DNA of 48,282 nt from Pseudarthrobacter sulfonivorans (GCF_014712225.1 NZ_JACXBW010000025.1:1-48282); one strand, 5' to 3'. Counted from the stretch's first letter, positions 31,702-39,972 are shown. Numbers and translations: made by a program. Notes: generated from the sequence alone by a model not told the origin.

Positions 31702-33114
31702 ATGTCCGCTCCCGTTCTTTCCATCATCATCCTGGCCGCGATGTTCCTGCTGGCCACGGTGCTCCCCCTCAACATGGGGGCCCTGGCGTTCGCCGGGGCC
31801 TTCCTGCTGGGGACGGTCGTGCTGGGGATGTCCACCGCCGACATCCTCGCCAATTTCCCGGGTGGCCTCTTCCTGACCATCGTCGGCGTGACCTACCTGT
31901 TCGCCATTGCGCAGAACAACGGCACCATTGACCTCTTAGTCAGAGGTGCCGTCCGGATGGTGGGCAGCCGTGTAGCGCTCATCCCCTGGGTCATGTTCGC
32001 TATTACGGCGGTCATCACGGCGGTGGGCGCTCTCTCCCCGGCCGCCGTCGCCATCATTGCGCCGATCGCGCTGAGCTTTGCTGCCAAGCATAAAATCAAC
32101 CCGCTCATGATGGGCATGATGGTGGTGCACGGCGCCCAGGCCGGCGGCTTCTCCCCCATCGCGGTTTACGGCGTCACTGTCAACGGCATCCTGGCCAAGA
32201 CGGAGCTGGAAGCCAGTCCCATGGCGATCTTCCTGGCCAGCTTCTTCTTCAATCTTGCAATCGCCCTGGTCCTGTTCATTGTCCTCGGCGGGAGCAAACT
32301 GCTCTCCACCCGGGGAGGACGCCTGGTGGAACAGGCCGCCACCAAGCGGATGTCAGTCAGTCTGGGCGCCCGCGCAGCCGGCGTCACCCTGCAAGGCTCC
32401 GGATCTGACATTTCCCCTGCCGGCGTCTCGTCGAAGGGCACCTCAACCGGATCCGGGGCAACGGCCTCAGCCGGCTCCTCCACGACCGGCGCCCGGGAAC
32501 CCCACGGCGCCCGGGCCTCGGTTCCGCAGCTCGTCACCGTCGCGGGCCTGATCGCCCTCGCCGTCATCTCCCTCGGCTTCAAAGTTGACGTTGGCTTCGT
32601 CTCCATCACTATCGCCATCATCCTGGCCCTCGTCTCCCCCGCGGCCCAAAAGGGCGCCGTGAACAAGATCAGCTGGTCCACCGTCCTGCTCATCTGCGGC
32701 ATGCTCACCTTCGTGGGCGTCCTGGAAGAGGCGGGCACCATCAAGTTCGTATCGGCAGGCGTGACCCAGCTGGGCATGCCGCTTCTGGCCGCCCTGCTGA
32801 TCTGCTACATCGGCGCCGTGGTTTCTGCGTTTGCTTCCTCCACCGCCATCCTGGCGGCCCTCATCCCGCTGGCGGTGCCGTTCCTGGCCAGCGGAGAGAT
32901 CGGCGCCGTTGGGGTTATCGCCGCCCTCGCCGTCGCGTCCACGATCGTGGATGTGTCCCCGTTCTCCACCAACGGCGCCCTGGTACTCGCCAACGCCCCC
33001 GAGGACGTGGACAAGGACAAGTTCTACAAACAGATCCTGGCCTACAGCGGCATCGTCGTCGCCGTAGGACCCGCGATCGCCTGGCTGGTCATGGTGGTTC
33101 CCGGCTGGATGTAG
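31702..33114 (+). CDS. MatC-like dicarboxylate (malonate) transporter
   Basis: 470 residues, ion-transporter superfamily (SLC13/CitM-like) with the MatC N-terminal domain: 'LPLNMGALAFAGAFLLGTVV', 'FPGGLFLTIVGVTYLFAIAQNNGTIDLLVRGAVRM'. About 11 hydrophobic segments in two halves are joined by an unusual Gly/Ser/Thr/Ala-rich hydrophilic loop at about 215-275. The second half contains 'VDVSPFSTNGALVLANAP', a typical substrate-site loop. It heads the operon with the CoA-transferase and carboxyltransferase genes. Malonate is the most likely substrate from the domain name; other short dicarboxylates are possible. Confidence 0.85.
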   Translation: MSAPVLSIIILAAMFLLATVLPLNMGALAFAGAFLLGTVVLGMSTADILANFPGGLFLTIVGVTYLFAIAQNNGTIDLLVRGAVRMVGSRVALIPWVMFAITAVITAVGALSPAAVAIIAPIALSFAAKHKINPLMMGMMVVHGAQAGGFSPIAVYGVTVNGILAKTELEASPMAIFLASFFFNLAIALVLFIVLGGSKLLSTRGGRLVEQAATKRMSVSLGARAAGVTLQGSGSDISPAGVSSKGTSTGSGATASAGSSTTGAREPHGARASVPQLVTVAGLIALAVISLGFKVDVGFVSITIAIILALVSPAAQKGAVNKISWSTVLLICGMLTFVGVLEEAGTIKFVSAGVTQLGMPLLAALLICYIGAVVSAFASSTAILAALIPLAVPFLASGEIGAVGVIAALAVASTIVDVSPFSTNGALVLANAPEDVDKDKFYKQILAYSGIVVAVGPAIAWLVMVVPGWM

Positions 33115-33163
33115 CCCGCCGCCTTCACGACCAGCCCCACACCGCTAACAGAGGACTACCGCT

Positions 33164-34423
33164 ATGAGCACCGAACCGATTACCCAGACCGACGGCCCGC
33201 TGTCGGGGTACCTCGTGGTTGACCTGAGCCGCGCCCTCGCCGGACCGCACGCCGGCATGATGCTGGCCGATCTCGGAGCCCGGGTCATCAAGGTCGAAAA
33301 CCCCGGCACCGGGGATGACACCCGAGGCTGGGGTCCGCCGTTTGTTGGTCCCGAGGACGATCCGCAGGCTACGTACTTCCTGTCGTGCAACCGCAACAAG
33401 GAATCCATCGCCTTGGACCTGAAGGCCGACGACGGGCGGACAGTCCTGCGCGAACTGCTGGAACGCGCCGACGTTGTCATCGAGAACTTCCGCCCGGGAG
33501 TCCTGGACCGGCTCGGCTTCTCCGCAGCGGAAATGCATGCGCTCAATCCGGCACTGGTCATCCTGTCCATCACCGGCTTCGGGCACGACGGCCCGGAATC
33601 CAGCCGCAGCGGCTACGACCAGATCCTGCAGGGTGAAGCCGGCCTGATGTCCCTGACGGGGTCCGGGCCGGACGACCCGCAGCGGGTGGGTGTCCCCATC
33701 GCCGACCTGCTGTCCGGGATGTACGGGGCGTTCGGCACCCTCGCCGCCCTGCTGCAGCGCGAACGCACCGGGCAGGGCCAGATCGTCCGGACCTCACTGC
33801 TCGCGGCGCTCATCGGCGTTCATGCCTTCCAGGGCACCAGGACAACGGTCGCCGGCGAGACCCCCGAGGCGCAGGGCAACCATCATCCCTCCATCGCCCC
33901 CTACGGTCTGTTCCGCTGCCGACAGGGCCAGGTGCAGATCAGCGTGGGGAGCGAGAAGCTCTGGCGCTCGTTCGCGTCCACGTTCGGCATCGACGCCGAA
34001 CAGCCGGAATTTGCCACGAACGCGGACCGGGTCCGCAACCGCGCGAAAGTCATCGAGGAGGTGGAGCAGGCCTTCGCCGGCCTTGAGGCCGAGCCGCTGC
34101 TCGCCAAACTCAACGACGCCGGCATCCCGGCCGGCAAGGTCCGCACCCTGGCGGAGGTCTACGCCTGGGACCAGGTCCACTCACAGGGGCTCGTGATCGA
34201 CGTTGACCATCAGATCCTCGGCACCGTGAGCCTGCCTGGGCCGCCGCTGCGGTTCTTCAGCGCTGCCGACACGGCGGAAACAACGCTGACAGCCCACACC
34301 GCGCCGCCGCTCCTGAACCAGGACGGGGAGCAGATCCGGCAGTGGCTCGGGCTGGTGCCGGCGGGCGCACCTGGACCAGCGGCCGGCGCTGTCGCCGCCG
34401 GAACCGGACTGGGGAGGAACTGA
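33164..34423 (+). CDS. CaiB/BaiF family (class III) CoA-transferase
   Basis: 419 residues. N-terminal 'VVDLSRALAGPHAGMMLADLGARVIKVENPGTGDDTR' is the family hallmark, and the catalytic Asp is expected in 'GVPIADLLSGMYGAFGTLAALL'. These enzymes move CoA between carboxylic acids through aspartyl-CoA anhydride intermediates. GAGGA precedes ATG 33164, and the gene lies 49 bp after the transporter. In this operon it would activate the imported acid, for example malonate to malonyl-CoA with acetyl-CoA as donor. The last 30 residues are a Gly/Ala-rich tail. Substrate inferred from neighbours only. Confidence 0.9.
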   Translation: MSTEPITQTDGPLSGYLVVDLSRALAGPHAGMMLADLGARVIKVENPGTGDDTRGWGPPFVGPEDDPQATYFLSCNRNKESIALDLKADDGRTVLRELLERADVVIENFRPGVLDRLGFSAAEMHALNPALVILSITGFGHDGPESSRSGYDQILQGEAGLMSLTGSGPDDPQRVGVPIADLLSGMYGAFGTLAALLQRERTGQGQIVRTSLLAALIGVHAFQGTRTTVAGETPEAQGNHHPSIAPYGLFRCRQGQVQISVGSEKLWRSFASTFGIDAEQPEFATNADRVRNRAKVIEEVEQAFAGLEAEPLLAKLNDAGIPAGKVRTLAEVYAWDQVHSQGLVIDVDHQILGTVSLPGPPLRFFSAADTAETTLTAHTAPPLLNQDGEQIRQWLGLVPAGAPGPAAGAVAAGTGLGRN

Positions 34424-34425
34424 AC

Positions 34426-35955
34426 ATGCTGACAGAGCAGAAAGCCAAGCATTTGGACGCCGGCGAACTCATCACCGCGGTGATCGATCCTGGCACGTAC
34501 CGGAGCTGGGATGCCCCCGTTGTGGACCCTGACCCCGGTCCGGGGTACCGGGAGGAGCTGGCGGCCGCACGGGCGAAAACCGGTGTGGACGAATCCGTCC
34601 TCACCGGCGAGGGCCACATCCGCGGCCGCCGGGTAGCTGTCATCGTCAGTGAATTCCGCTTCCTTGCCGGTTCCATTGGCCTCGCCGCGGCCGAACGTAT
34701 CGTGACCGCCGTCGAACGCGCCACGGCTGAAGGCCTGCCGCTTTTGGCGGGCCCGGCCTCGGGAGGCACCCGCATGCAGGAAGGAACCATCGCCTTCCTG
34801 TCGATGGTGAAAATCAGCGCGGCCGTCCGAGCCCACCGCCAGGCCGGACTGCCCTACCTTGTCTACCTCCGGCACCCCACCACGGGCGGCGTCATGGCGT
34901 CCTGGGGGTCCCTCGGCCACATCACCGTCGCGGAACCCGGTGCGCTGCTGGGCTTCCTCGGCCCCCGCGTCTACGAGGCCATCAATGGCACCCCCTTCCC
35001 CGGGAACGTCCAGGTCGCCGAGAACCTTTTCGACAAAGGCCTCATCGACGCCGTGGTCCCGCCGTCGCAACTGTCCGACGTCGTTGACCGCGCACTCAGC
35101 ATCCTGATCACCGGCCCGCACGCGCGGCTCGAGCCACCGCGGACCCTTTCGGTCACACCATCCGACGCCGGTGCCTGGGAATCCATCGGCGTTTCCCGCA
35201 ATCCGAAACGGCCGGACCTGCGCCAACTGCTTGCCTATGGCGCCAGGGACGTGCTGCCCCTCAACGGCACCGGGCAGGGCGAGAAAGACCCCGGCCTGCA
35301 ACTTGCCCTGGCCCGCTTCGGCCAGGAATCCTGCGTGGTCATCGGCCACACCCGGCCCCGGCCATCGCAGCAGACTGCGATGGGGCCGGCCTCTCTTCGT
35401 GAGGCACGCCGCGGTATGAGGTTGGCCGAGGAACTCGGGCTTCCCCTGCTCACGGTCATCGACACCAGCGGCGCGGCTCTCTCCAAGGAAGCCGAGGAAG
35501 GAGGACTCGCGGGCGAAATCGCCCGCTCACTGCACGACCTCATCGGGCTGAACTCGCCCACCCTCTCGGTTCTGATGGGCCAGGGCGCGGGCGGAGGCGC
35601 CCTGGCGCTCCTGCCTGCGGACCGCACCATCGCGGCCCAGCATGCGTGGCTTTCACCGCTGCCCCCCGAGGGCGCCAGTGCCATCGTTCACCGGAACACC
35701 GGCTACGCACCGTCCATGGCCGCAGCCCAGGGCGTCCACGTCGCCTCGCTGCACGCCCACGGGCTCATCGAACACATCGTGGACGAACGCCCCGACGCGT
35801 CCCTCGAGCCGAAAGCCTTCTGCACGCGCATGGGGCAGGCCATCGAATACGAACTCGCCACCCTCTCCAACGCCGGGATCCACCGGCTGCTGCCGGAACG
35901 GCTGGCAAAGTACCGGAAGCTGGGCGGCATGCATTCATTGCTTCCGCAATGCTGA
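34426..35955 (+). CDS. Fused AccD-AccA-like carboxyltransferase/decarboxylase
   Basis: 509 residues with two crotonase-like carboxyltransferase halves. Residues about 50-235 resemble AccD/MdcD ('ASGGTRMQEGTIAFLSMVKISAAV', 'PTTGGVMASWGSLGHITVAEPGALLGFLGPRVYE') but lack the Cys4 zinc finger of AccD. Residues about 300-480 resemble AccA/MdcE ('EARRGMRLAEELGLPLLTVIDTSGAALSKEAEEGGLAGEIARSL', 'LMGQGAGGGALALLPADRTIAA'). No biotin carrier or biotin carboxylase gene is in the window. Next to a CoA-transferase and a MatC-like transporter, the simplest role is biotin-independent decarboxylation of malonyl-CoA (or a homologue). ATG 34426 is two bases after the previous stop, behind GGGGAGGAA. Confidence 0.85.
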   Translation: MLTEQKAKHLDAGELITAVIDPGTYRSWDAPVVDPDPGPGYREELAAARAKTGVDESVLTGEGHIRGRRVAVIVSEFRFLAGSIGLAAAERIVTAVERATAEGLPLLAGPASGGTRMQEGTIAFLSMVKISAAVRAHRQAGLPYLVYLRHPTTGGVMASWGSLGHITVAEPGALLGFLGPRVYEAINGTPFPGNVQVAENLFDKGLIDAVVPPSQLSDVVDRALSILITGPHARLEPPRTLSVTPSDAGAWESIGVSRNPKRPDLRQLLAYGARDVLPLNGTGQGEKDPGLQLALARFGQESCVVIGHTRPRPSQQTAMGPASLREARRGMRLAEELGLPLLTVIDTSGAALSKEAEEGGLAGEIARSLHDLIGLNSPTLSVLMGQGAGGGALALLPADRTIAAQHAWLSPLPPEGASAIVHRNTGYAPSMAAAQGVHVASLHAHGLIEHIVDERPDASLEPKAFCTRMGQAIEYELATLSNAGIHRLLPERLAKYRKLGGMHSLLPQC

Positions 35956-36030
35956 TGCGCGCGCGCCGATCAGGCCGGCAAGGTACGGCGGGGCCTGTTC
36001 AGGGACCGCCGCCGGGCACAAAATGGGGTT

Positions 36031-36549
36031 ATGACTCCTGAACGGTTCAGTGGCCCGCCCCCGCTCCTGGTGGGGGTAATGCCAAATCAGCATCCGGAAG
36101 TGCTGACAACGGCAGCCAAGCTTGCGGCAAGGCTGTCGGCGCCTTTGCTCTGCGCCTACGTCGACGAAGCCAGCTACCTGGTGGAATGGGATCCCGGTCG
36201 GTCGGCCCACCGTCTGTCGCTCCACCCGGGGCAGGACAACGAGGACATCCTGGCGGTAACCACAGGCATTAAGGCCGCCATTGAACGAACGGTGGCGAAT
36301 GCCGGAACGGACGGTGTACGCGTGGAATGGACCCTGCGCACCCTCGCGGGCGACCCTGCCCGCGCCCTCGCCCGGCTCGCCCAGGAAAGCAACGTCCCCA
36401 TGATCATCGTGGGCACATCCGAACGCGGCCTGTCCCACCGGATCTCCGAGATGCTCAACGGTTCGGTGGGCCTCTGGCTGACCCATCACCAGAGCAGGCC
36501 CGTACTGGTGGTCCCCTACCGGAGGCCGGCGCACGAGGACCGTGAATAG
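36031..36549 (+). CDS. Universal stress protein (UspA family)
   Basis: 172 residues, one Usp fold: 'PPLLVGVMPNQHPEVLTTAAKLAARLSAPLLCAYVDE' at the start and a C-terminal 'NVPMIIVGTSERGLSHRISEMLNGSVGLWLTHHQSRPVLVVP', which carries a variant of the G-2x-G-9x-G(S/T) ATP-binding motif. No convincing ribosome site precedes ATG 36031, so the mRNA may be short-leadered or leaderless. Cytosolic stress-related protein, no clear link to neighbours. Confidence 0.85.
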   Translation: MTPERFSGPPPLLVGVMPNQHPEVLTTAAKLAARLSAPLLCAYVDEASYLVEWDPGRSAHRLSLHPGQDNEDILAVTTGIKAAIERTVANAGTDGVRVEWTLRTLAGDPARALARLAQESNVPMIIVGTSERGLSHRISEMLNGSVGLWLTHHQSRPVLVVPYRRPAHEDRE

Positions 36550-36601
36550 CTCTTTGGAGGCGTCCGGAGGCACCTGTGGGCGCCGCCGCTGGGGCGGCCG
36601 G

Positions 36602-36760
36602 GATAATAAAGCGAAAGTAGTTATTCGAGGTGGTGGCGGATAGCCATACCGGCAAGTAAGCTGGTTCAAGCAGAGAGATCCGGCCATCGGGCTGGGCAGA
36701 TCTGCCCAAAGGCTGCTCCGGAGTGCGTATCCCCCAATAACGCACTCCGGAGCTTTTTTG
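36602..36760 (+). ncRNA. Candidate structured small RNA with intrinsic terminator
   Basis: A possible -10 GATAAT (36602-36607) is followed by about 145 bases without a reading frame, ending in a strong terminator (36715-36759). Inside are several potential hairpins, including the 14-base self-complementary GGGCAGATCTGCCC (36694-36707). The terminator loop is C-rich (CCCCC at 36731-36735). No -35 is obvious, and I could not match it to a known riboswitch or RNA family. It lies between usp and csoR and ends well before the csoR operators, so it looks like an independent transcript and not a csoR leader. Confidence 0.45.
36715..36759 (+). terminator. Strong intrinsic terminator
   Basis: A perfect 13-bp stem GCTCCGGAGTGCG (36715-36727) / CGCACTCCGGAGC (36741-36753), a 13-base loop, and six T (36754-36759). 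The T-run assigns it to plus-strand transcription. It ends either usp or the candidate small RNA just upstream. Confidence 0.9.
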
Positions 36761-36779
36761 TGTCGAAACCAGGCCGGCA

Positions 36780-36823
36780 TACCCCCAGGGGGTAGTTGCG
36801 TGAGTACCCCCTGGGGGTATAAA
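36780..36823 (+). promoter_or_regulatory. Twin CsoR operators and csoR promoter
   Basis: TACCCCC-A-GGGGGTA (36780-36794) and TACCCCC-T-GGGGGTA (36805-36819) are two copies of the CsoR-type G/C palindrome, centres 25 bp apart. The second overlaps a -10 TATAAA (36818-36823), with TTGCGT at 36796-36801 as -35 (16-base spacing). The ATG at 36832 is only nine bases after the -10, so the csoR mRNA is probably leaderless. Confidence 0.85.
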
Positions 36824-36831
36824 TTGTATCC

Positions 36832-37179
36832 ATGGAATCCCCACAGGTAACCGCCCCAGGCCATGCGAGCCCCGAGTCCGCGCTGCCGCATGGCTACACC
36901 GCCAACAAAGACGCCTATCTGCGAAGGCTCAAACGCATCGAGGGCCAGGTCCGCGGCATCGCCCGGATGGTGGATGAGGACAAATACTGCATCGACATCC
37001 TTACCCAGGTTTCCGCCGTCACCAAGGCACTTCACGCCGTGAGCCTCGGGCTCGTGGAGGAACACATCGGGCACTGCGTGGTGGGAGCCGCCGCCGAGCC
37101 TGACCCTGACCTGCGGGCGGAAGCGATTGACGTCAAGGTCAAAGAGGCGGCGGAAGCCATTGGCCGCCTTCTGCGCTGA
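36832..37179 (+). CDS. csoR: Copper-sensing repressor CsoR
   Basis: 115 residues of the CsoR/RcnR family, an all-helical DNA-binding protein released by Cu(I). 'YLRRLKRIEGQVRGIARMVDEDKYCIDILTQVSAVTKALHAVSLGLVEEHIGHCV' includes the Cys-His-Cys copper ligands in the expected spacing. It has an N-terminal extension of about 25 residues and an acidic C-terminus. First gene of csoR-copZ-copA; its promoter is covered by two CsoR palindromes, so it represses its own operon. Confidence 0.94.
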   Translation: MESPQVTAPGHASPESALPHGYTANKDAYLRRLKRIEGQVRGIARMVDEDKYCIDILTQVSAVTKALHAVSLGLVEEHIGHCVVGAAAEPDPDLRAEAIDVKVKEAAEAIGRLLR

Positions 37180-37260
37180 CACCACCGCCGCTAACCAGCC
37201 AGCCAACCAGGGCCCGGCCAACCCGCCGGCCCTTATACCGGCCCTTATGAAGGAGCAACC

Positions 37261-37491
37261 ATGAGCACCGTCTCCACCACCGTCAGCGTGTCCGGCATGA
37301 CCTGCGGTCACTGCATTTCCTCCGTCAGTGAAGAAATTGAGTCCCTCGCCGGGGTCGAAGGGGTCGACGTCGACCTCAACGCCGGGGGCATCTCCACCGT
37401 CACCATCACCTCCAGCGAGGAGTTGTCGCCGGCCGAGATCGGCGAAGCCGTGGCCGAGGCCGGCTACCTGGTTGTGGCCAACGACGCGTAA
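37261..37491 (+). CDS. copZ: Copper chaperone CopZ
   Basis: 76 residues, single heavy-metal-associated domain with the GMTCGHC copper site near residue 13. Carries Cu(I) to the CopA ATPase and to CsoR in the cytosol. GAAGGAG precedes the ATG. 80 bp after csoR and 24 bp before copA. Confidence 0.94.
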   Translation: MSTVSTTVSVSGMTCGHCISSVSEEIESLAGVEGVDVDLNAGGISTVTITSSEELSPAEIGEAVAEAGYLVVANDA

Positions 37492-37515
37492 CCACCCAGA
37501 TCGGGCTATCAAACC

Positions 37516-39939
37516 GTGAGCACTGAGCACCTACTGAACCAGACGGACAGCCGCGTTGTTGAACTGGACATCGAGGGCATGACGTGTGCGTCGTGCGTGA
37601 ACCGCGTGGAACGGAAGCTCGGCAAGCTCGACGGCGTGGAAGCCTCCGTGAATCTCCCCCTGGAGTCCGCCCACGTCACCGTTCCGGCCAACATCACAGA
37701 CCAGCAAATCGTGGACACAGTCAACGCCACCGGCTACAAGGCAAGAGTCCGCCATTCCCCCACCCACAGTCACGACGCGCAGAAGCTGCACGCCCCCGAT
37801 CACGACCAGAGGCAATACGGCGGTTCGGAGGACGGGCACAGCGCCGACTCCGGTGGCATGCGGAAGCGTGCGTCTAAGGGAGGAACGACCGAGCACGCGG
37901 AGCAGGGCGCCGAAGGCGGCGCGCAAGGTGGTGACCATATGGCCCACGACGGCGCCGCCGCGCAACTGAGGCCGCGCCTGATCCTCGCCGCGGTGCTGGC
38001 CGTCCCAGTCCTCCTGATCTCGATGATCCCGGCCCTGCAGTTCCCCGACTGGGGCTGGGTGGCCGGCCTGCTGGCACTCCCGGTGGTCAGCTGGGCGGCC
38101 TGGCCCTTCCACCGCGCCGCCGCCGTTAATGCACGCCACCTTGCGTCCACGATGGACACCCTCGTCTCCATCGGCGTCGCAGCCGCGTACCTTTTCAGCG
38201 TCTGGCAGCTGGCGCTGGACCCCCGCATGACCGAGCACCCGGGCATGGAGGGGATGGAGGCCGGTGGCCTGTACTTCGAAGTGGCCGCCGTGGTCACCAC
38301 CTTCCTGCTGCTGGGCCGGTTCCTCGAAGCCAACGCCAAACAGAAGGCCGGCGACGCGCTCAAGGCACTGCTCAACCTTGGCGCCAAGGACGCCACCGTC
38401 CTGCGCAACGGCTCCGAGCATAAGCTCCCCGCAGATCAGCTCCGCGTGGGGGATGTCGTGGTGGTCCGGCCCGGTGAGAAAATCGCCACCGACGGCGTGG
38501 TGATCGACGGCAGCTCCGCCGTCGACGCTTCCCTGCTGACCGGCGAGTCCGTCCCTGTGGAGGTGGGGCCGGGAGGCAAGGTCACCGGCGCCACCATCAA
38601 CACCTCCGGCCGCCTGCTGGTCCGGGCTACCAGAGTGGGTTCAGAAACCACGCTTGCCCAGATGGCGCGGCTGGTGTCCCAGGCGCAGACCGGCAAGGCC
38701 CCCATTGCGCGGCTGGCTGACCGGATCAGCGGCGTTTTTGTTCCTGTCGTGCTGGTCATCGCAGTGCTCACGTTTGGGCTGTGGCTCCTCTTCAGCGGCC
38801 CGGCGATTGATCCTGCCGAGCTTCGGGCCGCTTTCACCGCCGCGGTCACGGTCCTGGTCATCGCTTGCCCCTGCGCACTCGGGCTCGCCACGCCGGTGGG
38901 CCTGCTCACCGGAACCGGACGCGGCGCCCAGCTGGGCATCCTGATCAAGGGCCCGCAGGTCCTCGAGGACACCCGGACCGTGGACACCATCCTGCTCGAT
39001 AAGACCGGCACCGTCACCAGCGGAAAGCTTTCCGTGGATGGCACCTCGGCGTTTGACGGCCACCAGCGAAGGGACGTGCTGCGGCTCGCCGGTGCGGTCG
39101 AGGCCGCCTCGGAGCACCCCATCGCCCACGCCATCGCTGCAGCGGCCCGGCAGGCGCAGTCCAGGCACGACGGCGGGCGGCTTCCCGCCGTCCACCACTT
39201 CCGTTCCGCACCGGGGGGCGGAGTCTCGGGAACCGTGGGAGGGCGCGCCATCGTTGCCGGCCGTACGGGCTGGCTGGCTGCGAATGACGTCAGCATCTCC
39301 GAACTGCAGCAGGAAACGCTGGCTGCCGCGGAAGCGGACGGTGCCACGGCCATCTGGGTTGCGGTGGACGGCGTACCCGCCGGCATCATCAGCCTGCGGG
39401 ACACCATCAAGCCGGGGTCGGCGGCAGCCATCGAACGGCTGAAGAACCTGGGACTGCGGCCCGTCCTGCTGACCGGGGACAACGCTGCAGTGGCCGCACA
39501 GGTGGCCGCCGCCGTCGGGATTCCCTCCAATGATGTTTACGCAGGTGTGCTGCCGGCCGGAAAAGTCGAGGCGGTAAAGAAGCTCCAGGCCGGCGGTGCA
39601 ACCGTTGCCATGGCCGGCGACGGCGTGAACGACGCCGCCGCGCTGGCACAGGCCGATCTCGGCATCGCCATGGGCTCAGGCACCGACGTGGCCATTGAAG
39701 CGGCGGATCTCACCGTCATGGGCGATGACCTTGGCCAGGTGGCCCAGGCGATCGAACTCTCCCGGCGGACTCTGGCCACCATCAAAACCAACCTGTTCTG
39801 GGCGTTCTTCTACAACGCCATCGGCATTCCGGTGGCAGCCCTGGGTCTTCTGAACCCGATGCTTGCCGGCGCGGCGATGGCCGCGAGTTCGGTCCTGGTG
39901 GTGGCCAACTCACTGCGGTTGCGCAGCTTCGGCAAGTAG
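37516..39939 (+). CDS. copA: Copper-exporting P-type ATPase
   Basis: 807 residues, P1B ATPase that pumps Cu(I) out of the cytosol. N-terminal HMA domain with GMTCASC at 21-27; a long His/Asp/Gly-rich linker at about 80-146 with many His (for example 'HSPTHSHD' and 'DHMAHDG'); then eight membrane segments with the CPC motif ('IACPCALGLATPVG'), DKTGT phosphorylation site, 'SEHPIAHAI' HP motif and 'MAGDGVNDAAALAQAD' hinge. C-terminal segments contain the Tyr-Asn and Met-x2-Ser patterns of Cu(I) transporters ('FFYNAIGIP', 'AAMAASSVLVVANSLRL'). GTG start 24 bp after copZ, weak ribosome site, so probably coupled. Confidence 0.95.
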   Translation: MSTEHLLNQTDSRVVELDIEGMTCASCVNRVERKLGKLDGVEASVNLPLESAHVTVPANITDQQIVDTVNATGYKARVRHSPTHSHDAQKLHAPDHDQRQYGGSEDGHSADSGGMRKRASKGGTTEHAEQGAEGGAQGGDHMAHDGAAAQLRPRLILAAVLAVPVLLISMIPALQFPDWGWVAGLLALPVVSWAAWPFHRAAAVNARHLASTMDTLVSIGVAAAYLFSVWQLALDPRMTEHPGMEGMEAGGLYFEVAAVVTTFLLLGRFLEANAKQKAGDALKALLNLGAKDATVLRNGSEHKLPADQLRVGDVVVVRPGEKIATDGVVIDGSSAVDASLLTGESVPVEVGPGGKVTGATINTSGRLLVRATRVGSETTLAQMARLVSQAQTGKAPIARLADRISGVFVPVVLVIAVLTFGLWLLFSGPAIDPAELRAAFTAAVTVLVIACPCALGLATPVGLLTGTGRGAQLGILIKGPQVLEDTRTVDTILLDKTGTVTSGKLSVDGTSAFDGHQRRDVLRLAGAVEAASEHPIAHAIAAAARQAQSRHDGGRLPAVHHFRSAPGGGVSGTVGGRAIVAGRTGWLAANDVSISELQQETLAAAEADGATAIWVAVDGVPAGIISLRDTIKPGSAAAIERLKNLGLRPVLLTGDNAAVAAQVAAAVGIPSNDVYAGVLPAGKVEAVKKLQAGGATVAMAGDGVNDAAALAQADLGIAMGSGTDVAIEAADLTVMGDDLGQVAQAIELSRRTLATIKTNLFWAFFYNAIGIPVAALGLLNPMLAGAAMAASSVLVVANSLRLRSFGK

Positions 39940-39950
39940 GCTGCGCCGGG

Positions 39951-39972
39951 CCCAACCAGGTAGCAGCGCTTA
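39951..39972 (+). repeat. Half copy of the palindromic intergenic repeat
   Basis: CCCAACCAGGTAGCAGC (39951-39967) matches the outer part of one arm of the repeats at 7795 and 15402; the partner arm is absent. It lies between copA and the convergent DUF2277 gene and looks like a decayed remnant. Confidence 0.6.

Noticed and set aside
36640..36690. tRNA-like GGTTCAAG stretch
   Set aside because: The T-loop-like string is not part of a foldable cloverleaf: no matching acceptor stem or anticodon arm could be drawn.
35935..37530. Long leftward 531-residue frame across usp, csoR and copZ
   Set aside because: Antisense to three well-supported genes and to the strong terminator and CsoR operators. 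Low-complexity shadow composition.
37516..37955. Possible frameshift or fusion in the N-terminus of CopA because of the unusual linker
   Set aside because: The frame stays open with a continuous HMA domain before and a normal first membrane segment after it; the His-rich stretch looks like genuine coding sequence.
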